From positions 1-64,000 of the forward strand of contig JAILPB010000021.1 in assembly GCA_024690485.1 (NCBI GenBank): a DNA stretch of 64,000 bases, written 5' to 3'. The notes below the pieces were generated by a model. The model saw nothing but the letters and a program-made list of their open reading frames with translations. It was not told the DNA's origin and did no database searches. Position 1 is the stretch's first letter, and every line of letters starts with the position of its first letter. This stretch comes from Butyrivibrio sp. GTDB taxonomy: Bacteria; Bacillota; Clostridia; Lachnospirales; Lachnospiraceae. Shown piece after piece: positions 49,582-58,797 of this stretch. The position numbers were made by a program, and so were the translations under genes.

Positions 49582-51519
49582 TTGACAATATCTATTTTAA
49601 GTGCAGTGAAGTTTTTGATACTGTTTCCGTTCGTCATGGCGGTACTCATGTTCCTTGTAAAAAAGGCTTCATTGTTACGCAATCTTATCGCTGTAGTAGG
49701 AGGCTTTTCTATTATGGCAACAGCCATCATGGTTGGTATCAGAGTTTTAAGTATGAAGGGTGTAACCCATAATACATATCTCACCAATACAGAGGCTATT
49801 GATCACGTTATCATGGGTGGAGAGATTCTCCTTATGTGTATCGTGTTCTTCCTTAGCATCAAGTACAAAAAGTACTATGCTATCTTACTTTCACTTATCG
49901 GAACGGTTCCGGTTCTTTGGATGGATCTTTCCGGTAATGCTGTAGAAGGCTTCGCGCATCTTCGTGTGGACTTCCTTTCTGCAGTAATGATTCTTATTGT
50001 TGGTATCGTAGGTATCCTTATATGCATCTATGCATGCGGATACATGAAAGATTACCATCACCATCACACAGAGGTTGCAGACAGATCCAACTATTTCCTG
50101 GCTCTTCTTTTTGTATTCGTAGGAGCTATGTTTGGTCTTATTGTTTCAGATAACCTCGGATGGATCTATTTCTTCTGGGAAATCACCAGCGTATGTTCAT
50201 TCCTTCTTATCGGTTATACAAGAACAGAAGAAGCTGTTAACAACAGCTTTAGAGCTCTGTGGATGAACCTTCTTGGTGGTTGCGGATTTGGATTTGCACT
50301 TATGGTTGCAAACATGCACTTTGGCATTGCAAATTTAAGTCAGCTTACATCAATCGTTCCCAGACAGAACATGTTTGTAATGGTTCCTGTAACACTTATG
50401 GCATTTGCAGCTCTTACAAAGAGTGCTCAGTTCCCGTTCTCAAGATGGCTTCTTGGAGCGATGGTTGCACCTACTCCCAGTAGTGCACTTTTGCACTCAG
50501 CTACAATGGTAAAGATCGGTGTGTATATGCTTATCCGTCTTTCTCCTATGCTTAAGGGCACATTTACAGGCGTTATGATCACTGTAATCGGTGGATTCAC
50601 ATTCTTTGCAGCATCACTTCTTGCAATTACTGTTAGCGATGGTAAGAAGGTTCTTGCATACTCAACAATTTCAAACCTTGGTCTTATTACAGCCTGCGCA
50701 GGTACAGGTACAACGGAAGGTGTTTGGGCAGCTACAATGCTTATTCTCTTCCATGCTGTATCTAAGTCACTTCTGTTCCAGACTGTTGGTGATATCGAGA
50801 ACTGCATGCATAGCCGTGACGTAGAAGATATGCATGGTCTTATCATCAAGCTTCCTAAGCTTGCATTTATCATGATCATCGGTATCTGCGGAATGTTCAT
50901 GGCTCCCTTCGGAATGCTTGTTTCAAAGTGGGCAGCTCTTAAGTCGTTCGTAGATTCAAATTCAGTTTGGCTTGTTCTTTTCCTTGTATTTGGTTCAGGT
51001 TCTACACTTTTCTACTGGGCAAAATGGCTTGGAAAGATTTGTACAGTTATCCATCAGTCATATGAGCTTGAGGATATTACACCCAGAAGTGAGATGATCT
51101 CACTTGTTCCTCTTACATCTATGATTGTAGTTATGTGTTTTGCATTCCCCTGGATGTCTGATCACATGATTCAGCCTGTACTTAATGAGGCATATCATAA
51201 GAATATTCCGAATGTAATCGGCGGCTCAGATGTAGTTATCATGATGATCATGGTTGCTATGATCTTTATCATTCCTATTGGAAGCCGTTTCCTTGCAATC
51301 GGTAAGAAGAGTAAGATGACCATGTCATATGTAGCAGGTGTAAATGCAGGTGACGACCGTCACTATATCGACTCCTTTGGTAAGGAGAGACCGCTTTACA
51401 TGTCTAACTGGTATATGACAGATTATTTCGGTGAGGACAAGCTCCTTGCACCCAGCATTGTAATTTCTGCAATAATCGTAATTGTAATGCTGATTATCGT
51501 TGTCGGAGGTGCTTTCTGA
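49582..51519 (+). CDS. echA: Ech hydrogenase subunit A (NuoL/MrpA-like antiporter subunit)
   Basis: The 645-residue protein has about 16 membrane helices and the proton-antiporter signature region of the NuoL/M/N family, including FWEITSVCSFLLIGYTR, the helix-7-like TKSAQFPFSRWLLGAMVAPTPSSALLHSATMVK (read in overlapping parts) with its conserved Lys and His. In Ech it is the ion-translocating subunit that couples ferredoxin oxidation with proton reduction to an ion gradient. It starts at TTG behind GGGGTGGAG. Stop and next start overlap by one base. Confidence 0.95.
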   Translation: MTISILSAVKFLILFPFVMAVLMFLVKKASLLRNLIAVVGGFSIMATAIMVGIRVLSMKGVTHNTYLTNTEAIDHVIMGGEILLMCIVFFLSIKYKKYYAILLSLIGTVPVLWMDLSGNAVEGFAHLRVDFLSAVMILIVGIVGILICIYACGYMKDYHHHHTEVADRSNYFLALLFVFVGAMFGLIVSDNLGWIYFFWEITSVCSFLLIGYTRTEEAVNNSFRALWMNLLGGCGFGFALMVANMHFGIANLSQLTSIVPRQNMFVMVPVTLMAFAALTKSAQFPFSRWLLGAMVAPTPSSALLHSATMVKIGVYMLIRLSPMLKGTFTGVMITVIGGFTFFAASLLAITVSDGKKVLAYSTISNLGLITACAGTGTTEGVWAATMLILFHAVSKSLLFQTVGDIENCMHSRDVEDMHGLIIKLPKLAFIMIIGICGMFMAPFGMLVSKWAALKSFVDSNSVWLVLFLVFGSGSTLFYWAKWLGKICTVIHQSYELEDITPRSEMISLVPLTSMIVVMCFAFPWMSDHMIQPVLNEAYHKNIPNVIGGSDVVIMMIMVAMIFIIPIGSRFLAIGKKSKMTMSYVAGVNAGDDRHYIDSFGKERPLYMSNWYMTDYFGEDKLLAPSIVISAIIVIVMLIIVVGGAF

Positions 51520-52385
51520 TGGCTATGACAGTACTTAAAGTTGCTTTATATATTTTACTTGCTCCTATTTTAGGAGGACTTATGGAAGGTCTGGACAGAG
51601 TAGTATCTGCCAGAATGCAGGGCAGACAGGGTCCGCCCCTCCTTCAGCCTTTTTATGATGTTTATAAGCTTCTTGCAAAGCAGACAACTGTTGTTAACAG
51701 TATTCAGATTCTCTTTGTAATTGCTTATCTTATCTTTACAATTTTCACAGGTTCACTGTTCTTTGGCGGTGGAGATATGCTTCTTGTATTCTTCGCTTTA
51801 TCTATGTCAGAGGTTATGATGGTCCTTGCTGCTTATTCAACAAACGGACCTTACAGTGCACTTGGTGCTAACCGTGAGCTTTTACAGATGATGTGCTACG
51901 AGCCCATGATTCTTCTTGTAGCTATCGGCTTCTATGAAGTAAGCGGAAGCTTCATGGTAAATGACCTTATAAAGGTAGACAGCCCTGCAGTGTTTAAGAT
52001 TCCCGGAATGCTTATCGGTTTCTTATTCATACTTACAATTAAGTTTAGAAAGTCTCCTTTTGATATGAGTACATCTCATCATGCACATCAGGAGATGGTT
52101 AAAGGTCTTACATCTGATATCTCAGGTAACAACCTTGCATTCTATGAGATAGCAGAGTGGTATGATCAGGTACTTATGATGGGTATTGTTGCTATGTTCT
52201 TTATCTGCAAGAACCCTGTAAGTATCATCGTTGCAATCGTTGCATGCGTGATTTTCTATTTGATGGAAACACTCATTGATAATGTGTTCCCTCGTGTAAA
52301 ATACATGGCAATGCTTATTTCAAGCTGGGTAGTGATCCTTGTTGCAGCGGGAACAAATTTGTTAATCTTAAGTGTATTAGACTAA
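51519..52385 (+). CDS. echB: Ech hydrogenase subunit B (NuoH-like)
   Basis: The 288-residue membrane protein of about eight helices is the NuoH-type subunit joining the hydrophilic arm to the membrane arm. The family segments GLDRVVSARMQGRQGPPLLQPFYD, YGPYSALGANRELLQMMCYEP-like ALGANRELLQMMCYE and KSPFDMSTSHHAHQE are present. It overlaps echA by one base. The ion pathway role is inferred from complex I. Confidence 0.95.
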   Translation: MAMTVLKVALYILLAPILGGLMEGLDRVVSARMQGRQGPPLLQPFYDVYKLLAKQTTVVNSIQILFVIAYLIFTIFTGSLFFGGGDMLLVFFALSMSEVMMVLAAYSTNGPYSALGANRELLQMMCYEPMILLVAIGFYEVSGSFMVNDLIKVDSPAVFKIPGMLIGFLFILTIKFRKSPFDMSTSHHAHQEMVKGLTSDISGNNLAFYEIAEWYDQVLMMGIVAMFFICKNPVSIIVAIVACVIFYLMETLIDNVFPRVKYMAMLISSWVVILVAAGTNLLILSVLD

Positions 52386-52395
52386 AGGAGATATT

Positions 52396-53061
52396 ATGAA
52401 AATTTCGAAATCACCTTGGGTGTTACATTATGATGGATCAAGTTGCAACGGCTGCGATATCGAAGTACTTGCAACAATGACTCCTCTTTATGACGTAGAG
52501 AGATTTGGAATTATAAATACAGGTAATCCCAAGCATGCTGATATCCTTCTTTTGACAGGTGGTATAAATGCTCAGACAGCTCCTGTTGTCAGACAGCTTT
52601 ATAATCAGATGCCTGATCCTAAGGTAGTTATTGCTTGTGGTATCTGTTCATGTGACGGAGGTATCTTTAAGGATTGTTACAACATCCTTGGAGGTTCTGA
52701 TAAAGTCGTTCCGGTTGATGTATATGTTCCGGGATGCGCTGTTCGCCCTGAGGCTCTTATTGATGGTGTTGTTAAGGCACTGGCAATCCTCGAGGAGAAG
52801 AGAGTTAAGGTTAAGGAATCTATGAAGCAGGGTTACTGTACAGTAGATTACAGCAAGATTGCAGTTCGTATGAAGGCTGAGGATTATGATCCTGCGACTC
52901 AGTACGATGCAGTTCTTACTGAGGAAGCTCTTCGCGAGCAGGCAGAGCAGAAGATTGCTCAGACAGCTAAGCCTGCACCTAAGCCGGCAACTCCTGCAGC
53001 AGCACCTGCAGCAAAGCCCGCAGCTGATGCGGCAGCAACTAAAGAAGGAGGAAACGCCTGA
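52396..53061 (+). CDS. echC: Ech hydrogenase subunit C (NuoB-like small subunit) with Ala/Pro/Lys tail
   Basis: The small hydrogenase subunit carries one [4Fe-4S] cluster. Ligand cysteines are Cys17 and Cys20 in SSCNGCDIE, a Cys in IACGICSCDGG and one in VPGCAVRPE, matching NuoB/EchC. The conserved domain ends near residue 170; a tail of about 35 residues rich in Ala, Pro and Lys follows (from about 186 to 221), not found in the archetype EchC. AAAGGAG precedes the ATG, and the stop overlaps the echD ATG. Confidence 0.94.
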   Translation: MKISKSPWVLHYDGSSCNGCDIEVLATMTPLYDVERFGIINTGNPKHADILLLTGGINAQTAPVVRQLYNQMPDPKVVIACGICSCDGGIFKDCYNILGGSDKVVPVDVYVPGCAVRPEALIDGVVKALAILEEKRVKVKESMKQGYCTVDYSKIAVRMKAEDYDPATQYDAVLTEEALREQAEQKIAQTAKPAPKPATPAAAPAAKPAADAAATKEGGNA

Positions 53062-53393
53062 TGAATTGTGAATTTAAAATGGTAAGGGCGGAAGAGATCA
53101 TAGACGAAGCACAGAGACTTCATTATGATGGTTATCATCTTATGCAGCAGTGTGCAACAAGAACAGAGACAGGCTATGAACTCGTTTATACCTTCGGAAA
53201 AGCTCTTGATGTATTACAGGTTAAGATAATACTCGATACAGATCAGCCCATTAACAGTATAAGCCATGTATTCCCTTGTGCTTTCCTGTATGAGAATGAA
53301 ATGCATGATCTGTTTGGCGTAGATATCAAGATGATCAGTCTTGACTATAAGGGTTCATTCTATAGAACAGCTATAGAGACACCATTTAAGTAA
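53061..53393 (+). CDS. echD: Ech hydrogenase subunit D (NuoC-like)
   Basis: The 110-residue protein corresponds to EchD/NuoC, a hydrophilic subunit between the small and large hydrogenase subunits. The conserved end of NuoC proteins is visible as ISHVFPCAFLYENEMHDLFGVDI, including the E-x2-DLFG motif. It is shorter than NuoC of complex I, as in other Ech complexes. AAAGGAGG lies before the ATG. Confidence 0.92.
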   Translation: MNCEFKMVRAEEIIDEAQRLHYDGYHLMQQCATRTETGYELVYTFGKALDVLQVKIILDTDQPINSISHVFPCAFLYENEMHDLFGVDIKMISLDYKGSFYRTAIETPFK

Positions 53394-53420
53394 TTTGAAT
53401 TTAAAGAATAAGGAGAAATT

Positions 53421-54509
53421 ATGTCAACAAGAAGTGTGATTCCTTTTGGACCTCAACATCCTGTTCTTCCGGAACCCATTCATCTTGATCTGGTTTTAGA
53501 GGACGAGAAGGTTGTTCAGGCAATACCTTCAATAGGTTTTATACACCGTGGATTGGAAAAGCTTGTAGATAAAAAGGATTTCCATGAAATGGTTTATGTA
53601 GCAGAGCGTATCTGCGGTATCTGTTCTATGGGACACGGCCTTGGATACTGTGATGCTGTAGAGCATATTATGGATCTTGAGATCCCTGACAGAGCAAAGT
53701 TCCTTAGAACTATGCTTTCAGAGCTTTCACGTATTCATTCACATATGCTTTGGCTTGGTCTTTTAGCTGATGCTTTTGGATTTGAGTCACTTTATATGGA
53801 ATGCTGGAGAATCCGTGAAGAGGTTCTCGATATGTTTGAGATCGCTACAGGCGGTCGTGTAATCTTCTCAATCATGAAGATTGGTGGATTAAGACGTGAC
53901 CTTCCTGATGACATGCTTGCAGATTTCAGACAGAGACTTGATAAAATCGAGGAGCAGCTCAAGGTTGTGGCTAAACCTTTCTATGATGATGTAGCTGTTA
54001 AGAATCGTCTTGTAGGTGTTGGTATCCTTACACCTGAGAAGGCTGACCTTCTTGGAACAGCAGGACCTTTCCTTCGTGCAAGTGGTATCGCAAGAGATAT
54101 CAGATCTACTGAAGGATACTGTGCATATGATCAGATTGAGTTTGAGCCTATCATCAGCACAGGCTGCGATTCTTACGCAAGAACTGAAGTAAGAATCAAG
54201 GAAATCTTCCAGGCTATCGATATTGTCCGTCAGTGTATTGATAAGATGCCTGCAGGTGCAGTTGATGTTCCTGTTAAGCCTAATCAGTTCCCTAACGGTG
54301 AATACATGACCAGAATAGAGCAGCCCAGAGGTGAAGCTCTGTATTATGTAAAGGCAAATGGAAGTAAGTTCATCGACAGAATGAGAGTTAGAACTCCCAC
54401 ATTTGCAAATATCCCTGCACTTGTTGAGGTTATGGCAGGTTGTGACCTTGCAGATGTTCCGATTCTGGTGCTTACAATTGATCCTTGTATCAGTTGTACA
54501 GAGAGATAA
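53421..54509 (+). CDS. echE: Ech hydrogenase subunit E (NuoD-like [NiFe] large subunit)
   Basis: This subunit carries the Ni-Fe active site. The N-terminal CxxC is Cys65-Cys68 in ERICGICSMGH and the C-terminal one Cys356-Cys359 in IDPCISCTER, so all four nickel-ligand cysteines are there, and this is a hydrogenase and not complex I. The protein stops three residues after the last Cys, with no cleavable C-terminal peptide; other CooH/Ech-type large subunits are also known to lack it. No maturation endopeptidase gene is nearby, in agreement. AAGGAG precedes the ATG. Confidence 0.97.
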   Translation: MSTRSVIPFGPQHPVLPEPIHLDLVLEDEKVVQAIPSIGFIHRGLEKLVDKKDFHEMVYVAERICGICSMGHGLGYCDAVEHIMDLEIPDRAKFLRTMLSELSRIHSHMLWLGLLADAFGFESLYMECWRIREEVLDMFEIATGGRVIFSIMKIGGLRRDLPDDMLADFRQRLDKIEEQLKVVAKPFYDDVAVKNRLVGVGILTPEKADLLGTAGPFLRASGIARDIRSTEGYCAYDQIEFEPIISTGCDSYARTEVRIKEIFQAIDIVRQCIDKMPAGAVDVPVKPNQFPNGEYMTRIEQPRGEALYYVKANGSKFIDRMRVRTPTFANIPALVEVMAGCDLADVPILVLTIDPCISCTER

Positions 54510-54565
54510 TTTATATTCAAATTGGATTTTGCCATGAATATATGTAAGAAAGAAGGTAGGAAGAT

Positions 54566-55078
54566 TTGAGTCTTGTTAATTTTAATAAAACAGTAATTAA
54601 AAACTTATTCTCCAAGCCGGCCACCAGAAAATATCCCTTTGAACCAAAGGTATATCCGGAGCGTACACGTGGACATGTGGTAAATGACATGGATGTTTGT
54701 GTACTTTGTGGACTTTGCTCCATTAAGTGCCCTACACATGCAATCACTGTTGATAAAGCAGCAAAGACCTGGTCAATCAGACCTATGAGCTGTATCCAGT
54801 GCAGAAGCTGTGTAGACAACTGCCCTAAGAAGTGCCTGTCTATGGATACTCAGTTCACTGAGCCCGGCTCTGAGAAGCTTACAAAGACCTTCCCTCAGTC
54901 AGAGAAGGCTATTGCAGCTCAGGAAGCTCTTATGAAGGCCGCTAAGGAACGTGCCGCCGCAGCAGCCGCTGCAAAGGCAGCTCAGGCAGGTAATGCAGCT
55001 AATGCTAATCCTGTAGCAAACGCAGCTCCTGCAGCTCAGGCACCTGCTCAGCCCGCAGCAGAGAAAAAGGACGAATAA
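54566..55078 (+). CDS. echF: Ech hydrogenase subunit F (2x[4Fe-4S] ferredoxin-like) with Ala-rich tail
   Basis: EchF carries electrons from ferredoxin to EchC. Two CxxCxxCxxxC motifs are complete: Cys45/48/51/55 and Cys76/79/82/86. The N-terminal FSKPATRKYPFEP segment is typical. A tail of about 60 residues made almost only of Ala, Lys, Gln, Asn and Pro follows from about residue 110. The start is TTG with GAAGGTAGGAAG upstream. The hypF start follows the stop after three bases. Confidence 0.94.
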   Translation: MSLVNFNKTVIKNLFSKPATRKYPFEPKVYPERTRGHVVNDMDVCVLCGLCSIKCPTHAITVDKAAKTWSIRPMSCIQCRSCVDNCPKKCLSMDTQFTEPGSEKLTKTFPQSEKAIAAQEALMKAAKERAAAAAAAKAAQAGNAANANPVANAAPAAQAPAQPAAEKKDE

Positions 55079-55081
55079 TAA

Positions 55082-57505
55082 ATGAAAGCTCTTATCCGTG
55101 TTACCGGTGCTGTACAGGGAGTTGGGTACAGGCCTTTTGTAGCAAAGCTAAGTTATGAATACAAGCTTAAGGGTGAGGTTAAAAACGTAGGAGGTATAGT
55201 TGAGATCCTTGCTGAGGCAGATAGGGATGTTATTTATTCCTTTGCCGATAGACTAAGGACAGACTGCCCTCCGGGAAGTATCATTCTTGATATTTCAGTT
55301 TATGAGCTTAATGAAAATGGAAAGCCGGAAGGTCCTTGTGACCATTCCGGTTTTCATGCTGTAAAAGAGAAGTATTCTGACTTTAGAATTGTTAAAAGTG
55401 GTAAAGAAAACAGAATAAACGGTTTGTATGTTTTTCCGCCGGATATAGGTATCTGCGCCGAATGCTCCAGGGAACTTTTGGATGAAGATGACAGGAGATA
55501 TAGGTATCCGCTTATTAGTTGTGCCTCCTGCGGGCCAAGGTACAGCATTTTAAATTCTATTCCCTATGATAGAGAAACAACTACCATGGAATCTTTTAAA
55601 ATGTGCCCTAAATGCGAAGCTGAGTATGCAGCGGGAAGAAGAATGCATGCACAGACTATATCTTGTCATGACTGCGGACCTCAGGTTTCATTTTCTTTTT
55701 GCAATGCTTCTAATAATTCTAAGGAAGCAGAAGACTATTTAAAATGCGCCTCTGACATAATAAAAAATGGCGGTATTATCGGAATAAAAGGCGTAGGCGG
55801 CTACCAGCTTGCAGCTGATCCTTATAATGAAAAGGCAGTTGAAAGGCTTAGACTTATAAAGGGCAGGGAACAAAAGCCCTTTGCTGTTATGTTTGAATCT
55901 GCAGAGCAGATAGAGAACTATTGCCATGTGTCTAAGACAGAGAGAGAATATTTACAGTCTCTTGCAAGACCTATTGTTTTACTTGATAAGAAGTCTGATA
56001 TAAAGAATGATTTTGCCTATAATGTATCAATGGACTCAAGGCAGATTGGTGCCTTCTTACCATCAAGCGGTATACATGAGCTTTTGATAAGAGAGACCGG
56101 AGCGCTGATTGTTACTAGTGGTAATTATTCATCACAGCCTATGATCATAGATGATAATGAATATGCAGAAGTTTTTGCAGGTAAAATAGATGGTATTATT
56201 ACCTATGACAGGCAGATACTTCGCCCCCTGGATGATTCTGTAATGCAGGTTATAAGACTTTCTGATGGCAGGGAAGTTCCCAGGTTTATAAGAAGATCCA
56301 GAGGATATGTTCCGCTTCCCCTTTTACTTAGTAAGGATATGGCTGATAATACACTGTATTATGCCTTCGGAGCGGATCTGAAAAATACATTTTCAATTGG
56401 ATATAGGGATAAGATAATAAGCAGCCAGTACCTTGGTGATATGGAGTCCTTGGAAATATTAATGCTTCAAAAGAAGGAACTGGATCATTCTTCTGAGCTT
56501 TTTGATATAAGTAAGATTGTGAGCGATAACAGCTTGGGCGTTGAAGTTATCTCAGATATGCATCCGGCATACCATTCAGCGGATTTGGCAAAGTCCTATT
56601 TTGAGCATTTGCCATATGAAAAGAAGACAATTTCTAAAATCCAGCACCATCATGCTCATATCGGTTCCGTAATGGCTGAAAACGGCCTTACAGAATGCAT
56701 TGGTGTAGCTTTCGATGGCACAGGATATGGAACGGATAATACCATATGGGGAGCTGAATTCCTTGTTTGCAGGGGGGCAGATTTTGAGAGAGCAGCTCAT
56801 TTTAAAGCCATAAAAATGGTGGGACAGGATGAATCCATGAAAGATGCTGCGATAGGAGCAGTATGTTTCTTAAAGGACGCTGGCCTTGATATACCGGACC
56901 ACATCCTTGATGTAAAGAATAAAAAGCTTATTCTTGCAGCAATAGATAACAATATTTCAGTCCATAGAAACTCCGGAATGGGAAGGCTTTTTGATGCGGT
57001 TTCATGTATCCTTGGATTTTCTTCATATAACAATTATGAGGGCGAATGCGCAGTAAAGCTTCAAAATGCTGCCGAGAGTTATCTGGAGAGATGTATTGAA
57101 AAGGGAGAAAGTCCCGATGATACTGTTATAGATTCTGTTATAGAAAAAGATGAGAATAATAGCTATGTTATTTCGCAGGCAGATATTGTAAGTTTTCTTT
57201 TCAGGAATGGAATAAATGCAGATATAGAAACGAAGGAAAAACTTGCCTATGTCTTTCATAACAGTTTATCAAAGATTATTCTTGATGTATGCTGCAAGAT
57301 TCGAAGTGAAACAGGTCTAAATTCTGTATCCTTATCAGGAGGCGTGTTTACAAACAGATTATTATTTGCAAAAACAGTAGCCTGTCTTGAAGAAAATGGT
57401 TTTGTGGTATACTATAACAGAATTTATCCCACTAATGACGGCGGAATAAGTCCGGGACAGATATATCTTAGAAGCCTTACGAAAAAGGACCAGAGCCGTT
57501 TATAA
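55082..57505 (+). CDS. hypF: Carbamoyltransferase HypF
   Basis: HypF makes the carbamoyl group that becomes the CN ligand of the Ni-Fe centre. Domains in order: acylphosphatase (1-95, TGAVQGVGYRPFV), two zinc-finger-like CxxC...CxxC segments (CAECS...CASCGPRY and CPKCE...CHDCGP, about 122-205), YrdC-like domain (about 210-400, GIIGIKGVGGYQLA, KGREQKPFAVM) and the Kae1-like carbamoyltransferase domain with HHHAHIGSVMAE, FDGTGYG and SLSGGVF. At 807 residues the length is normal. It directly follows the structural genes. Confidence 0.96.
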   Translation: MKALIRVTGAVQGVGYRPFVAKLSYEYKLKGEVKNVGGIVEILAEADRDVIYSFADRLRTDCPPGSIILDISVYELNENGKPEGPCDHSGFHAVKEKYSDFRIVKSGKENRINGLYVFPPDIGICAECSRELLDEDDRRYRYPLISCASCGPRYSILNSIPYDRETTTMESFKMCPKCEAEYAAGRRMHAQTISCHDCGPQVSFSFCNASNNSKEAEDYLKCASDIIKNGGIIGIKGVGGYQLAADPYNEKAVERLRLIKGREQKPFAVMFESAEQIENYCHVSKTEREYLQSLARPIVLLDKKSDIKNDFAYNVSMDSRQIGAFLPSSGIHELLIRETGALIVTSGNYSSQPMIIDDNEYAEVFAGKIDGIITYDRQILRPLDDSVMQVIRLSDGREVPRFIRRSRGYVPLPLLLSKDMADNTLYYAFGADLKNTFSIGYRDKIISSQYLGDMESLEILMLQKKELDHSSELFDISKIVSDNSLGVEVISDMHPAYHSADLAKSYFEHLPYEKKTISKIQHHHAHIGSVMAENGLTECIGVAFDGTGYGTDNTIWGAEFLVCRGADFERAAHFKAIKMVGQDESMKDAAIGAVCFLKDAGLDIPDHILDVKNKKLILAAIDNNISVHRNSGMGRLFDAVSCILGFSSYNNYEGECAVKLQNAAESYLERCIEKGESPDDTVIDSVIEKDENNSYVISQADIVSFLFRNGINADIETKEKLAYVFHNSLSKIILDVCCKIRSETGLNSVSLSGGVFTNRLLFAKTVACLEENGFVVYYNRIYPTNDGGISPGQIYLRSLTKKDQSRL

Positions 57506-57526
57506 AAGAAGTAATGAGGAAATAAT

Positions 57527-57745
57527 ATGTGCGTTGCATTACCCGGAAGGGTTACAAAATTAGAAGGAACAAAAGCAACTGTTGATTTTTCAGGAAACAT
57601 TGTTGTTGCTGAAGCCGGTCTCGTAAATGTAAAAATTGGAGACAGGGTTTTGGTTCATGCAGGCTGTATCATCCAGACCATGAGTGATGACGAGGCTGAT
57701 GAACTTGAGCAGCTTTTTTCTGAGATTGAAGATATTACGCTTTGA
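57527..57745 (+). CDS. hypC: Hydrogenase chaperone HypC
   Basis: The 72-residue protein begins MCVALPGRV with the essential Cys2 that holds the Fe(CN)2CO unit together with HypD and passes it to the large subunit. The domain is the short OB-like fold of the HypC/HupF family. GAGGAAATA lies upstream of the ATG. The hypD start region overlaps its stop. Confidence 0.95.
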   Translation: MCVALPGRVTKLEGTKATVDFSGNIVVAEAGLVNVKIGDRVLVHAGCIIQTMSDDEADELEQLFSEIEDITL

Positions 57746-57750
57746 TAAAT

Positions 57751-58797
57751 ATGAGTAAACTTGATGAAATAAAAGATATTTTAAAAAATTATGACGGCAA
57801 AGAAGTAAGATTTATGGAGGTTTGCGGAACACATACTGCAGCTATTTCCGAAAACGGAATACCCAGTATGCTTTCTCACAAGATCCATCTTATTTCAGGC
57901 CCCGGTTGCCCCGTATGTGTTACCGTTACTGCGGTAATAGATAAGCTTTGTGAGCTTGCCTGCACTGAGAATACTACGGTTTTAACATTTGGCGACCTTA
58001 TAAGAGTTAAGGGAAGTAGTCAGAGCCTTGCTGATGCAAGAGCAAACGGCGGAAGCGTTCAGATGCTGTATTCTCCCATGGATGCAGTAAAAATGGCAAA
58101 GGAACAAAAGGACAGGAATTTTGTTTTTGCTGCCATAGGTTTTGAGACAACAGCTCCTGTATATGCCATGGTGCTTGAAGAAGCCATAAGGCAGGAGGTT
58201 AAGAATCTAAAACTCCTTACTTCCCTTAAGACAATGCCTCAGGTTATCAGATGGGTTTGCGGTAACACTAATAATATAGACGGCTTTATTGCACCCGGTC
58301 ATGTTGCTGTAATAAGCGGATCTGATGAGTATGAGAAGCTATCAAATGAGACAGGCCTTCCTTTTGCAGTATCCGGCTTTGAGGGGACGCAGCTCCTTGC
58401 AGCTATATACGCTCTTACAGGAATGCAGGGAAAACCAGGCCTTAAGAACCTATATAAGGGCGTTGTAACTAAGGAAGGTAACGAGAAAGCAAGAAGCGAA
58501 GTTAACAAGTTCTTTGAGCCCTGCGATGCTGCATGGAGAGGAATGGGAGTTATCCCGGGATCCGGAATGATACTTAGAGAAGAGTATAAGGACTACGACG
58601 CAGGAAGCTACGGACTTGATGAAGATATCATGCCCAAGGGATGCAGCTGTGCAAGAGTTCTTACAGGAGAGATTTCTCCGGATGAGTGCCCTTTATTTGG
58701 AAAGGCCTGCACTCCGGAAAATGCTCATGGAGCATGCATGGTTTCTACTGAAGGAAGCTGCTATAACTATTATATTTCAGGAAGAAGAAAGAAATGA
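57751..58797 (+). CDS. hypD: Fe-centre scaffold protein HypD
   Basis: HypD holds iron while CN and CO are attached. Conserved cysteines occur in MEVCGTHT, GPGCPVCVT, the region GCSCARVLTGEI and the [4Fe-4S] ligands around CPLFGKACTPENAHGACMVS; GFETTAP is present. The ATG at 57751 gives 348 residues; an in-frame TTG at 57742 overlapping the hypC stop is possible. No clear ribosome binding site is seen, so translation is probably coupled to hypC. The stop overlaps hypE (ATGA). Confidence 0.95.
   Translation: MSKLDEIKDILKNYDGKEVRFMEVCGTHTAAISENGIPSMLSHKIHLISGPGCPVCVTVTAVIDKLCELACTENTTVLTFGDLIRVKGSSQSLADARANGGSVQMLYSPMDAVKMAKEQKDRNFVFAAIGFETTAPVYAMVLEEAIRQEVKNLKLLTSLKTMPQVIRWVCGNTNNIDGFIAPGHVAVISGSDEYEKLSNETGLPFAVSGFEGTQLLAAIYALTGMQGKPGLKNLYKGVVTKEGNEKARSEVNKFFEPCDAAWRGMGVIPGSGMILREEYKDYDAGSYGLDEDIMPKGCSCARVLTGEISPDECPLFGKACTPENAHGACMVSTEGSCYNYYISGRRKK

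Noticed and set aside
49582-55078. Reading the operon as complex I or an Mrp antiporter
   Set aside because: EchE keeps both CxxC nickel motifs and hyp genes follow, so it is a [NiFe] hydrogenase.
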